A DNA stretch of 50,590 nt from Paludibacteraceae bacterium (GTDB lineage Bacteria; Bacteroidota; Bacteroidia; Bacteroidales; Paludibacteraceae). Below are positions 24,286-34,000 of this stretch, piece after piece (positions within the stretch are counted from its first letter, which is position 1; each line of letters starts with the position of its first letter). The stretch spans positions 1 through 50,590 of the forward strand of contig JAFXYK010000001.1 of NCBI GenBank assembly GCA_017541805.1, read 5' to 3'. The notes under the pieces are model-generated. The model was not told the DNA's origin and did not search any database. It was given only the letters and a program-made list of their open reading frames with translations. A program made the position numbers and the translations under genes.

Positions 24286-25642
24286 ACACATCGTAGACTC
24301 GATCTGTCGTCAGTTCGGGTTACGCAATTTTGACGAGTTAGGCAACGCGAGTATCCGCCAGTTAGCCGGTGTAGTGCGAAATATCGAACAAGCGACGGGC
24401 GTGGAGTACGTAAACATGGCCTTGGGCGAACCGGGTCTGCCGGCGTCTAAGATCGGTATTGAAGCTGAGCATCAGGCGTTGCTGAACGGTTGTGCGGCGC
24501 ACTATCCGAACATCTTAGGTATTCCGGAAGTGAAGAAATGGGGTTCAGAGTTCGTGCGTGCTTTCATCAACCTGCCCCGCCCGCCGGAGTGTATCTTACC
24601 TACGGTAGGATCGATGCAAGCTGCTTTTGCGTTGAACTCGATGGTTATTCAATTACAGCCGGAGAAAGATACAATCCTTTTCTTAGACCCCTGTTTCCCC
24701 GTACAGAAGATGCAATGCGCCGTTATCGGCAGTCGCATTGATGCGTTCGACATCGCTGATTTCCGAGGTGAGAAGTTACATGATGAGTTGGAACGTCATC
24801 TGCAGAGCGGTCGTATCGCAGGTATCTTATTCAGCAACCCTAACAACCCGACATGGGCCTGTCTGACAGATGATGAGTTGAAGACAATCGGTGAACTGGC
24901 CACACAGTATGATGCCATCGTATTGGAGGACTTAGCATACCTGAATATGGACTTCCGGGATCCGGACCGCGGTCATCCTTATTCGGAACCATACCAACCT
25001 TCGGTTGGTCATTACACCCATAACTGCGTACAGTTGATATCCTGCTCGAAGATCTTCAGCTACGCCGGTCAGCGTGCAGCTTTTGTGGCCATAGACCCGG
25101 TATTGGCGAAGCGTGTTTACCCGGCTTTGAGCGAGCGTCTACACAACAACGGCGAGTTGTTGCACAGTTTCTCGTATGGTTTCCTGTATGCACTCTCAAG
25201 CGGTGTATGCCATTCCGTTCAGTATGGAATGGCCGCGATGCTGCAAGCCGCCTGCGAAGGCAAACTGCGGTTCGTAGACAACACACGAGAGTATGCGAAC
25301 CGTGCACATAAGATCAAAGAGATCATGTTACGCAACGGTTTCCATATTGTCTATGACCAAGATGCAGACGGTCGGGAAGTAGGTGACGGCTTCTTCTTTA
25401 CCTTCGGTTACAAAGACTGGTCGGGAAAGAAGTTAGTCAACAAATTAATCTATTACGGTGTCTCAGCTATCTCATTGGAGAGCACTGGTGCCAAACGCGA
25501 AGGTATGCGCGGTTGTGCCTCTACAATTCGCGAAGACCAATATGCGTTGTTAGAGGAGCGCTTGCGTAAGTTCAATGAAGATTTCAGCCAATACGACCCC
25601 TATGAACCCAAAGATGCGTATGAAGTATGTGAGTCCCGCTGA
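24266..25642 (+). CDS. class I/II PLP aminotransferase, probably aromatic
   Basis: Fold-type I aminotransferase of 458 residues. Visible: N-terminal MALGEPGLPAS, PNNPTW substrate/cofactor loop, EDLAYLNMDF with the PLP Asp, and SCSKIFSYAGQRAAF containing the PLP lysine. The C-terminal arginine region (GMRGCASTIRED) should bind the alpha-carboxylate. Overlaps with iorB and with the CoA-transferase gene suggest it makes the aryl pyruvate used by the oxidoreductase from phenylalanine, tyrosine or tryptophan. Specificity is inferred from context only. Confidence 0.82.
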   Translation: MHFPLDKHIVDSICRQFGLRNFDELGNASIRQLAGVVRNIEQATGVEYVNMALGEPGLPASKIGIEAEHQALLNGCAAHYPNILGIPEVKKWGSEFVRAFINLPRPPECILPTVGSMQAAFALNSMVIQLQPEKDTILFLDPCFPVQKMQCAVIGSRIDAFDIADFRGEKLHDELERHLQSGRIAGILFSNPNNPTWACLTDDELKTIGELATQYDAIVLEDLAYLNMDFRDPDRGHPYSEPYQPSVGHYTHNCVQLISCSKIFSYAGQRAAFVAIDPVLAKRVYPALSERLHNNGELLHSFSYGFLYALSSGVCHSVQYGMAAMLQAACEGKLRFVDNTREYANRAHKIKEIMLRNGFHIVYDQDADGREVGDGFFFTFGYKDWSGKKLVNKLIYYGVSAISLESTGAKREGMRGCASTIREDQYALLEERLRKFNEDFSQYDPYEPKDAYEVCESR

Positions 25643-26912
25643 AGCGGTTAGTTTGGTTAAGTCGGGAGACACGATCGTCATCCAAGGAAGCACGAGTATC
25701 CCGACGGTGCTGTTACAAGCCTTGACGGACCGCGCACCGGAACTGAGAGATGTGAAGTTAATCTCCGGTTTTGGCGTGTTACCGGAAGATGCGCCGTATG
25801 CGAAGCGGGAACTGATTGATTCTTTCCGCGCGTTGTCTATTTTTGTGCCGAACACCTTACGCCGTGCTATGCGCGAAGGAGTAGCTGATACGATACCCGC
25901 TTTCCTCGGTGAGGTGCCGTTCCTGTTCCGCAGCGGACAGATACCTGTGGATGTCACGTTTTTAAACGTGAGCGAACCGGACGAAGAGGGTTATTGCTCG
26001 TTCGGTATCTCGGCTGACATCGCTTTCTCTGCCTCGGAGTGCTCTAAAGTGATCATTGCACAGGTTAATAAATACATGCCTCGCACGTTTGGCGATCCTG
26101 TCATTCACGTGAGTAAAATCACTGCCATGTGTCGCGGTGACGTTCCTTTGGTAGAGGTGCCGACACCGGTGCCCAATGAGATTGAGACGAAGATAGGTAA
26201 CTATGTAGCTTCTGAGATCCCCGACGGCGCGACGATTCAAATAGGTGTAGGCGGTATACCGAATGCGGTCATTAACGCCCTGCGTAACCATCAACATCTG
26301 GGCTTGCATACCGAAGCCATCACTGATGGTGTGCTTCCTCTCCTCGAGAGCGGTGTGATTGACAACAGCCTAAAGAAAGTGTTGCCCGGCAAGTCCGTAG
26401 GAAGTCTGGCTTTGGGTTCCAAACAGTTCTACGAATTCATTGACGGCAACCCCGATTTTGTATTCCGCGACGTAGCATGGACCAATGACCCGCAGATCAT
26501 TCGCCAGAACCCTAAAGTGATGGCCATTAACTCTGCTGTTGAAGTGGACTTGACGGGCCAGATATGCGCCGACTCGATTGGTGAGACGGTTATCTCCGGC
26601 GTAGGAGGTCAACATGACTTCATGTACGGCGGTGCATTGTCAGAAGGCGGCAAGTGTTTCATTGCTTTACCGAGTATGACGAACAAGGGACAATCAAAGA
26701 TTGTCGCCCGTTTAGCACCAGGAGCAGGTGTTGTGACCACGCGGTTCCAAGCTCAGTATATCGCTACGGAGCACGGTATCGTTTATCTGCGTAATCTTCC
26801 TCTGGCAGACCGCGCCAAAGCGTTGATCTCGATTGCAGACCCTTCCGTACGGGAAGAATTGGAGCGCGCTGCGGTAGAGCGTTTTGGCATCGGCTTCCTG
26901 AGGTTGAGATAG
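25620..26912 (+). CDS. acetyl-CoA hydrolase/CoA-transferase family protein
   Basis: Family of acetate:CoA transferases and 4-hydroxybutyrate CoA-transferases. Signs: N-terminal SGDTIVIQGSTSIP, GVGGIPNAVINAL (about 215-230), the catalytic-glutamate region HTEAITDG, and GGQHDFMYGGALSEGGKCF. Start codons at 25602, 25614 and 25620 are all in frame; 25620 (MKYVSPAEAV) best fits the family and still overlaps the aminotransferase gene by 23 nt. In this operon it could move CoA from aryl-acetyl-CoA to acetate, releasing indole-, phenyl- or hydroxyphenylacetate and conserving acetyl-CoA. Confidence 0.88.
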   Translation: MKYVSPAEAVSLVKSGDTIVIQGSTSIPTVLLQALTDRAPELRDVKLISGFGVLPEDAPYAKRELIDSFRALSIFVPNTLRRAMREGVADTIPAFLGEVPFLFRSGQIPVDVTFLNVSEPDEEGYCSFGISADIAFSASECSKVIIAQVNKYMPRTFGDPVIHVSKITAMCRGDVPLVEVPTPVPNEIETKIGNYVASEIPDGATIQIGVGGIPNAVINALRNHQHLGLHTEAITDGVLPLLESGVIDNSLKKVLPGKSVGSLALGSKQFYEFIDGNPDFVFRDVAWTNDPQIIRQNPKVMAINSAVEVDLTGQICADSIGETVISGVGGQHDFMYGGALSEGGKCFIALPSMTNKGQSKIVARLAPGAGVVTTRFQAQYIATEHGIVYLRNLPLADRAKALISIADPSVREELERAAVERFGIGFLRLR

Positions 26913-26920
26913 CATACAGA

Positions 26921-27670
26921 ATGGGTTCCGAACATCTTCTACATACGTTTCACAAAGCGTGCGCGGACTATCAGTTGATCGAAGACGGAGATCACATCCT
27001 GATTGGTCTGAGCGGAGGGAAAGACAGTCTGGCTTTAGTCGAACTGATGGGTCGTCGTGCCCAGATATACAAACCTCGGTTTCGAGTGACGGCCTTGCAT
27101 GTACGGGTGAAAGAACGGGATTATCAAACAGACTTGAGTTACTTAGAGCAATTCTGCGCAGAAGCAAAAGTGCCTCTAGTAGTGCGCGATGTGGAGATAG
27201 ACAATGCCGACTACACCGGCGAAAGACAAGAGCGGTTGAGAGACAGTAACCCGTGTTTCTTATGCTCCTGGTATAGACGGAAGACGATGTTCAATGTAGC
27301 GCAAGAACTGGGGTGCAACAAGATAGCGTTAGGTCACCATCGCGATGACTTGATTGAGACCATGCTCATGAACTTGATTTTCCAAGGTGCATTGGCGACC
27401 ATGCCGCCTAAACTGCAAATGGAGAAAATGCCATTGCAGGTTATTCGGCCGCTGTGCCTGGTTGATGAAGCAGAACTAATTGCCTATGCGGCAGAAAGGG
27501 GATATCAGAAACAAACGAAGACATGTCCCTTTGAACATGTCAGTTCGCGAGAGCGAGTGAAAGGGCTGCTGGCGCAGATCAAAGCCATGAGTCCAGAATC
27601 GATGGACTCGATGTTCGCCGCAATGAGCAACATCAAAGAGGACTATCTTCCACCGAAAATTCAACATTGA
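26921..27670 (+). CDS. ttcA: TtcA-family tRNA thiolation enzyme
   Basis: PP-loop ATPase that adenylates a tRNA base for 2-thiolation. The 249 residues have SGGKDS (31-36), the cysteine pair in NPCFLC (Cys112, Cys115) that holds the iron-sulfur cluster or active thiol, GHHRDDLIETMLMN, and a later KTCPF. TtcA modifies cytidine 32. Only eight bases separate it from the CoA-transferase gene, but no functional link is evident. Confidence 0.88.
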   Translation: MGSEHLLHTFHKACADYQLIEDGDHILIGLSGGKDSLALVELMGRRAQIYKPRFRVTALHVRVKERDYQTDLSYLEQFCAEAKVPLVVRDVEIDNADYTGERQERLRDSNPCFLCSWYRRKTMFNVAQELGCNKIALGHHRDDLIETMLMNLIFQGALATMPPKLQMEKMPLQVIRPLCLVDEAELIAYAAERGYQKQTKTCPFEHVSSRERVKGLLAQIKAMSPESMDSMFAAMSNIKEDYLPPKIQH

Positions 27671-27688
27671 AAATAAACTGTTAAAAGA

Positions 27689-28060
27689 ATGACAGCATTT
27701 TATACTATTTTATTATTGATCGCATCGAATGTCTTTATGACATTTGCATGGTATGGGCACTTAAAACTGCAAAGCACCGGATTTTTCACAAGTGCTACTC
27801 CGCTCATCTTTGTGATCTTACTCTCATGGGGCATCGCTTTCTTTGAGTACTGTCTGCAAGTGCCGGCGAACCGTATTGGGTTCGATGGCAATGGCGGACC
27901 GTTTAACCTGATGCAGTTGAAGATCATTCAAGAGGTGATTACACTGATGGTATTTGTCATATTCTCTGCAATCGCTTTTCACATGCAGTTGCGATGGAAT
28001 CATATCGTAGCGTGCGTATTACTTATCGGTGCGGTCTATTTTGTTTTTGGATTCAAATAA
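27689..28060 (+). CDS. DMT-like membrane protein, DUF486
   Basis: A 123-residue protein with four hydrophobic segments (about 4-22, 35-53, 78-96 and 101-120) and the family sequence FEYCLQVPANRIG between the second and third. DUF486 proteins resemble small multidrug-type transporters; the transported substrate is unknown. The gene lies 18 nt after ttcA and 12 nt before the galactanase gene. Confidence 0.87.
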   Translation: MTAFYTILLLIASNVFMTFAWYGHLKLQSTGFFTSATPLIFVILLSWGIAFFEYCLQVPANRIGFDGNGGPFNLMQLKIIQEVITLMVFVIFSAIAFHMQLRWNHIVACVLLIGAVYFVFGFK

Positions 28061-28072
28061 AAATCGAAGGTT

Positions 28073-29188
28073 ATGCGTTTTCGGCTTTGGGTTATCGGAT
28101 TGGCATCGGTGCTATTGACCGCATGTTATCATAAGACCGACAGTCCGCGTGGTTCTTGGGCACGGGGTTGCGACATCAGTTGGTTGAGTGAGATGGAACA
28201 CGACGGGGTCGCGTTTTATGATGAAGACGGAGCATCGAGAGACTGCATGGACTTGTTGCGAGAACAAGGGATGAATGCAGTTCGACTACGGGTGTGGGTG
28301 AACCATGCAACGGGTTGGAGTAACCTACCGGATATGTTAGCTTTAGCCAAACGCGCCGCCAAGCGAGGTCAACGCATCATGGTGGATATCCATTACTCGG
28401 ACTTCTTCGCCGACCCACATAGTCAGACCACTCCTGCCTACTGGCAGAGTTATGACTACGACCTGATGCTGGAAGCCGTACAGGAATACACGCTATTCGT
28501 GCTGTATGCATTGAAAGAAGAAGGTATTAAGCCAGAATGGGTACAGATCGGGAATGAAACCCCCAATGGCATGCTGTGGCCTATCGGTAAGTTATCTCCG
28601 AATGCCGATGGTACCACAGGCTCGGATGAAGAATGGACCCGATATGCCGGTCTGACCGCTATGGGGTATAAAGCAGCCAAAGAGGCTTTTGATGACATCA
28701 ACGTGATCGTACATGTAGATAATGCCTATGAATATCGCGATTGGTTTTGGCGTCAGATGCGGGCACACGGAGGTAAATGGGATATGATCGGATTGAGTCA
28801 CTATCCGATGATGGCCGCATGGAGCGGGAAATGTTGGCAGGAGATGAACGAGTTGGCGGAAAAGAATGTGAAGCAATTGATTGATGAATTCCATACTCCG
28901 GTCATGATCTGCGAAGTAGGTATGATGAACTACGGAACAGGAGCGTTGTATGAGCAGGTATCCACATTATCAGACAGTGTGATGACGGATTTCGTGCAAC
29001 GTATGGAACGTATCGACGGCTGTGCAGGCATTTTCTATTGGGAGCCGGAAGTATACGGCGGTTGGCGTCCGCAAGAATATATCCCCTTAGGATGGGGAGG
29101 TTACGATATGGGTGCCTTCACTCCTGAAGGACGACCGGCACCGGCGTTGAAGACATTGCTCAAGAGCGGTAAAGAAAGGAAACTGTAA
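28073..29188 (+). CDS. glycoside hydrolase family 53 endo-beta-1,4-galactanase lipoprotein
   Basis: Cuts beta-1,4-galactan side chains of pectin (rhamnogalacturonan I). The 371-residue protein has a signal peptide with lipobox (LLTAC), then a GH53 barrel: GCDISWLSEMEHDGVAFYD, LRLRVWVN-type strand, VDIHYSDFFADP, acid/base Glu162 in QIGNETPNGMLWP, and nucleophile Glu281 in MICEVGM. It would act at the cell surface. It is alone: no SusC/SusD pair or other glycan enzymes adjoin it, and it lies between a DUF486 gene and menA with only one base before menA. Confidence 0.93.
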   Translation: MRFRLWVIGLASVLLTACYHKTDSPRGSWARGCDISWLSEMEHDGVAFYDEDGASRDCMDLLREQGMNAVRLRVWVNHATGWSNLPDMLALAKRAAKRGQRIMVDIHYSDFFADPHSQTTPAYWQSYDYDLMLEAVQEYTLFVLYALKEEGIKPEWVQIGNETPNGMLWPIGKLSPNADGTTGSDEEWTRYAGLTAMGYKAAKEAFDDINVIVHVDNAYEYRDWFWRQMRAHGGKWDMIGLSHYPMMAAWSGKCWQEMNELAEKNVKQLIDEFHTPVMICEVGMMNYGTGALYEQVSTLSDSVMTDFVQRMERIDGCAGIFYWEPEVYGGWRPQEYIPLGWGGYDMGAFTPEGRPAPALKTLLKSGKERKL

Positions 29189-29189
29189 G

Positions 29190-30032
29190 ATGAACGCGTA
29201 TATTCAGTCATTACGAGTAAGGACTCTCCCCTTGTCCGTATCGGGTATCATCTTAGGTACAGGCTTAGCCGGTTGGTTGCAATGGGATGTTTTCGGTTTG
29301 GCAATCGGAACAACCTTAAGCCTGCAGATAGTAAGTAACTTAGCCAATGAATTAGGGGATGCACTCAAGGGGACGGATTCGAATCAGCAGGGACGTGAAG
29401 CATACGGACTGCAAAGCGGACGAATCACTCAACAAGAGATCATCACGATGATTTGGCTCTTTGCCGGCCTGTCGGTACTATTGGGCACAGCGCTCATATG
29501 GGTAAGTTTCGGTTCGCTATTCTGCCTCCAAAGCGCTATCTTCCTCGGTTTGGGATTGCTTGCACTCATCGGTGCGGTGACATACACCCTAGGTAAGCAC
29601 AGTTACGGATACATGGGACTAGGTGACTTAGGTGTGTTCCTTTTCTTCGGTTTGCTGAGTTCCTTAGGTGCTTTTTACCTTCAGACACAGGCCATGACTG
29701 CAGAGGTTATAAACTGCGGTGTGGCCATCGGTATGCCCTGCGTAGGAGTACTCAACCTGAATAATATCCGTGACATGCTCAACGACCGAGCGCACGGCAA
29801 ACATACGTTTGCTTCTATATTAGGTCCTACCGGCGCCCGCATCTATCATACTACATTACTGATGGCTTGTCTGGTGATTTTTAGCGCATGGGGGCACCTT
29901 TGGACACTCTGCATCGTACCTGTTTGGGGATGGCATCTTTGGTACATCTGGAGTCATACTCAAAAACTGGACCGGCAAATGCCGATTCTCATGTTCTCAA
30001 CGCTATTGGTGACAATTTTGGCACTCATCTAA
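29190..30032 (+). CDS. menA: 1,4-dihydroxy-2-naphthoate polyprenyltransferase
   Basis: Integral membrane UbiA-family enzyme that prenylates dihydroxynaphthoate to demethylmenaquinone. The 280 residues form eight or nine hydrophobic segments with the first Asp-rich motif in NLANELGDALKGTDS (about 50-64) and the second in LNNIRDMLNDRAHGKHT (about 188-204). MenA implies menaquinone respiration with fumarate. It ends the 21-30 kb operon. Confidence 0.93.
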   Translation: MNAYIQSLRVRTLPLSVSGIILGTGLAGWLQWDVFGLAIGTTLSLQIVSNLANELGDALKGTDSNQQGREAYGLQSGRITQQEIITMIWLFAGLSVLLGTALIWVSFGSLFCLQSAIFLGLGLLALIGAVTYTLGKHSYGYMGLGDLGVFLFFGLLSSLGAFYLQTQAMTAEVINCGVAIGMPCVGVLNLNNIRDMLNDRAHGKHTFASILGPTGARIYHTTLLMACLVIFSAWGHLWTLCIVPVWGWHLWYIWSHTQKLDRQMPILMFSTLLVTILALI

Positions 30033-30072
30033 CGAAAAATCCACATTAATGTGTATTTTTTGACATTAAGTC

Positions 30073-30103
30073 TTGCGTATGTGGAAATTTTATAGTACCT
30101 TTG
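30073..30103 (+). promoter_or_regulatory. promoter of rfbA
   Basis: TTG (30073-30075) and TACCTTTG (30096-30103), 20-nt spacer. The -7 box forms one arm of a perfect inverted repeat. Confidence 0.8.
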
Positions 30104-30116
30104 CAGTCGCAAAGGT
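30097..30116. promoter_or_regulatory. inverted repeat over the rfbA promoter
   Basis: ACCTTTGC (30097-30104) and GCAAAGGT (30109-30116) around AGTC: perfect 8-bp arms covering the -7 box and start site. Could be an operator or a 5' hairpin. Confidence 0.55.
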
Positions 30117-30125
30117 TTTTGTTTT

Positions 30126-31001
30126 ATGAAAGGAATCATTTTAGCCGGAGGCAGTGCAACCAGGTTGTATCCCCTCAGCAAAGCAATCAGCAAACAAATC
30201 ATGCCGGTCTATGACAAACCCATGATCTATTATCCTCTAAGCACGCTCATGTTAGCAGGCATTCGAGAAGTGCTGGTGATTAGCACGCCGCGTGACCTAC
30301 CCATGTTCGAAGAATTATTAGGAGACGGCAGTCGCATCGGCATGAAACTGAGTTATAAAGTACAACTTGTTCCGAATGGTCTTGCACAAGCGTTTGTGCT
30401 GGGCCGGGAGTTCTTGAATGGCGAACCGGGTTGTCTTATCTTAGGCGACAACATGTTCTACGGTCAGCATTTCAGTGCTATGCTGAAAGATGCGCTGGCG
30501 AGTGTAGAGAACGGCGGTGCCTGCGTCTTCGGTTACGAAGTAGCGGACCCGCGTGCGTACGGTGTAGTGGAGTTTGATGAGAACGGGAAAGTGCTGAGTC
30601 TCGAGGAGAAACCGGCTAACCCGAAGAGCAACTACGCAGTACCAGGACTCTATTTCTACGATAGCACCGTATGTAAGAAAGCGGCTAACCTGCACCCCAG
30701 TGCACGAGGAGAATATGAGATCACAGACCTGAATAAGTTATATCTGGCCGAAGGTACGCTGAAGGTCAAACTGTTCAGTCGTGGTTTTGCATGGTTGGAC
30801 ACCGGTAACTGTGACAGCCTGTTAGATGCCGGTAATTTCATTGCTACCATTCAGAATCGTCAAGGATTCTATGTCAGCTGTATCGAAGAGATCGCATGGC
30901 GCAATGGATGGATCAGTACGGAGCAACTGCTTGCTTTGGGTAAAGAGATGAAGACGGCTTACGGTCGTTATTTAGAGCGAGTAGCCAGCAAAGGTTTTTG
31001 A
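30126..31001 (+). CDS. rfbA: glucose-1-phosphate thymidylyltransferase
   Basis: Makes dTDP-glucose, the first step to dTDP-rhamnose for surface polysaccharide. The 291-residue protein shows [41 protein letters not shown] at the N-terminus (nucleotide loop and catalytic Lys), LGDNMFYG with the metal Asp, and [20 protein letters not shown]. The usual partners rfbB, rfbC and rfbD are not adjacent, so the rest of the pathway is elsewhere. It has its own promoter and is followed closely by the hybrid two-component regulator. Confidence 0.95.
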   Translation: MKGIILAGGSATRLYPLSKAISKQIMPVYDKPMIYYPLSTLMLAGIREVLVISTPRDLPMFEELLGDGSRIGMKLSYKVQLVPNGLAQAFVLGREFLNGEPGCLILGDNMFYGQHFSAMLKDALASVENGGACVFGYEVADPRAYGVVEFDENGKVLSLEEKPANPKSNYAVPGLYFYDSTVCKKAANLHPSARGEYEITDLNKLYLAEGTLKVKLFSRGFAWLDTGNCDSLLDAGNFIATIQNRQGFYVSCIEEIAWRNGWISTEQLLALGKEMKTAYGRYLERVASKGF

Positions 31002-31020
31002 CAATAATAGATCATTGACA

Positions 31021-34000
31021 GTGAAATGTAAGCAATACATAGTATCCGTCCTAGTCCTTCTCTTGATGTGTTTTGTTCCGGCCGCAGCGCATGAACATTA
31101 TATCATCAAGCACTACTCCATCAAAGATGGTATGAGTCAAAATACAGTCATGTCTATCCTGCAGGACAGACAAGGCTTTATGTGGTTCGGGACATGGGAT
31201 GGTCTGAACCGCTTTGACGGGTACACGTTCACGGTCTTTAAGGCCATGAACAAGGGCGAGAAAGCGAATGTCAACAACCGCGTAGAGTGCATCTATGAAG
31301 ATGAGCAAGAGCGAATCTGGTGGGCTACCTATGATGAACATTACTATCGTCTGGATGCGACAAGAAAAGTAACTTGCGAACAGCCTTACGACAGCCTGCC
31401 GGAAGCGATGGTTGCGAAGTTATTGGACGGTGGAACGAACACCAAAGTGGACTCAAAGGGTGTCATATGGCAAGCAGACGAGAGCGTCGGTATTATGCGA
31501 TATCGCTTCGGAGAGTGGAAGCGCTTCACGCCTTCGTTGGATAACCGTTATGCAGGTCGATTGCGTGAACATTTCTTCCTTTTGGAAGATAACCAGGGGC
31601 GCACTTGGGTGAATCCCACCGGCGGAGGTTGGAGCTATTACGACTTCGACAAAGATGAATTGGTCAATCCACTGGCGGGCCACATTACAAATATGATCCA
31701 TACGGCCTACATCGATCATGACGGACAGATGTGGATATCTACGTATGATGGTGGTGTGGACTGCATCAACATGGATCCCGCACCCTATGAACTACACGAC
31801 ATGCGCGGTCTGCTAACCTGCGGTGAAGTGCGCGCTTTCCTATTGGAAGGAGATTATGCTTGCCCATTGGACAAAGCTAAATTTTACTGTGCTTTATCAG
31901 GCAAACATGGTCGATTACTCGGCACGAAAGGTAATGGCCTGTTACATCACGGCAAGCGTGTGCCGACCAGTCATAATGATATTTACGATATCGAAGAAGA
32001 CGAAGAGGGCTCCTTATATGTGGCTACATACGGCGGCGGTGTAAATATCCTTCGATGGGACGAAGAGAAACAGACGTGGTCCGAACCGGAAGTAGTCGGC
32101 AATGGAATGAAAGTGCGTGATATCGAGTTAGTGGACAGTTCCCTCTGGTGCGGAACTACTACAGGTATTCTTAGAGTTGACTTGCGCACCAACGAAACCA
32201 CGGTGCTGCCGAGTTATGACATCCGCGCCGTCCATTATAGCCATGACTTAGTATGGATCGGTTCTTTTGGCGGCGGATTGCTCTATCTGGATCCGAAAGA
32301 AGCGGAACCGGAGATTAAACGCGTGGAGACCTTCCATGATATCATTTTAGCACTCACAGGAGACAAAGACAACCTGTGGTTCTGCTCGGAGAGTGACATT
32401 GCACAGTTGGATCTGACTACCGGCAACCTATATTACTATGATGCTCTCGAAGGCGAAGAGAATACGTATTTCTCAGAAGCGGAAGCACTCTGTATGCCGG
32501 ACGGAAAAATCCTATTCGGTTATTCCAATGGATATTGTTCCTTCGATCCTTCCCTGATCCGCCGATCCAATTCAGTGCCTCCTCTGCATTTCACTCGCAT
32601 CGAATCACAAGGCCAAGAATTGGAAGGAGATACGGTGAGCATGGAGAATGGTGCGAACATCACCATTGACTTCGCCGCATTGGATTATATAGGAAAAGAC
32701 AAGATATACTACTGGTACATGTTGGATGGCGTGGATAAGAACTGGAACGGTCCAACAGACATGCACCGCGTGACATACAGCAACTTGCGATACGGTACCT
32801 ATGTTTTCCATGTGCGTTCCACGAATCGCGAAGGAGGAGATGTGGATAATGAGCAGATACTGGTCATTGTCGTCAAGCGGCCGTTATGGCTTAGTTGGTG
32901 GGCAATCGCACTGTATATAACAGCCGGAGCACTCATCATCTTCCTGATGTTCTACTCCATCAGCACCTACAACAAACTGCGCCGTAAGGTACAAGTAGAA
33001 CAACAAGTGACGGATATCAAGTTGCGGTTCTTCACAAACATCAGTCATGAGTTACGTACACCGCTCACCCTGATCACCGCACCGGTAGAGAACATCTTGC
33101 AAACGGAGCGAATCAGTCAAAGCGTCCGCAGTCAGTTGGAGATTGTGCAGAGTAATAGTCAGCGTATGATACGCATGGTAAACCAACTGTTGGAGTTCCG
33201 CAAGGTACAGAACCAGAAGATGAAACTGAAGGTGCAGCAGACACTGCTCAGCGCATTGGTACAAGAGACCTGCGAGAACTTCCGCAAAGAAGCCGATGAC
33301 AAACATATCCACTTTGAGATCATCACGAAAGCCGAGGATTCGACGGTGTGGGTCGATCGCCAACGAATGGATACCATCCTATGGAACCTGCTGAGCAATG
33401 CGTTTAAGTTCACACCTGCCGGCAAAGCCATTCGCGTCATTGTGGATTCCAAACCGGGCTTTGTAACTTTGATAGTACAAGATGAAGGTATTGGTATCGC
33501 ACCCGATAAACGCTCCGTTCTCTTTGAGCGTTTCTCCAGCAATAACGAGATCAACAATAACACCGGAGCGACAGGAACTGGTATTGGGATGAACCTGACC
33601 AAGGAACTGGTAGAACTGCATCACGGTCATATAGAGGTAGAGAGCGAAGTAGGCAAAGGCACCACTTTCACGGTCTTCTTGCATACAGGAAAAGATCATT
33701 TCGATAATAACGTAGAGTTCATCGCCGATGATATATCTACCGCACAGATGACCACTGCTCCGACTTTTGAAGATAAGATCGAACAGTTGGAGCAGAAGCA
33801 AGACTCGATGCACACGGTGCTGGTCGTTGACGACAATCAAGACATGCGTAATTTCCTGATTAATATCCTTAATAAGGATTACCATGTTATCTCGGCAGAG
33901 GACGGACAAGAGGCACAACAGATCATCTGCTCGCAACCTGTAAACCTGGTAGTGACGGATCTTATGATGCCTAAGATGGATGGATTGGAGTTGACGCAGT

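Noticed and set aside
30042..30061. Terminator after menA (CACATTAATGTG then T run)
   Set aside because: The palindrome leaves only a four-base-pair stem once a loop is allowed; possible but not convincing.
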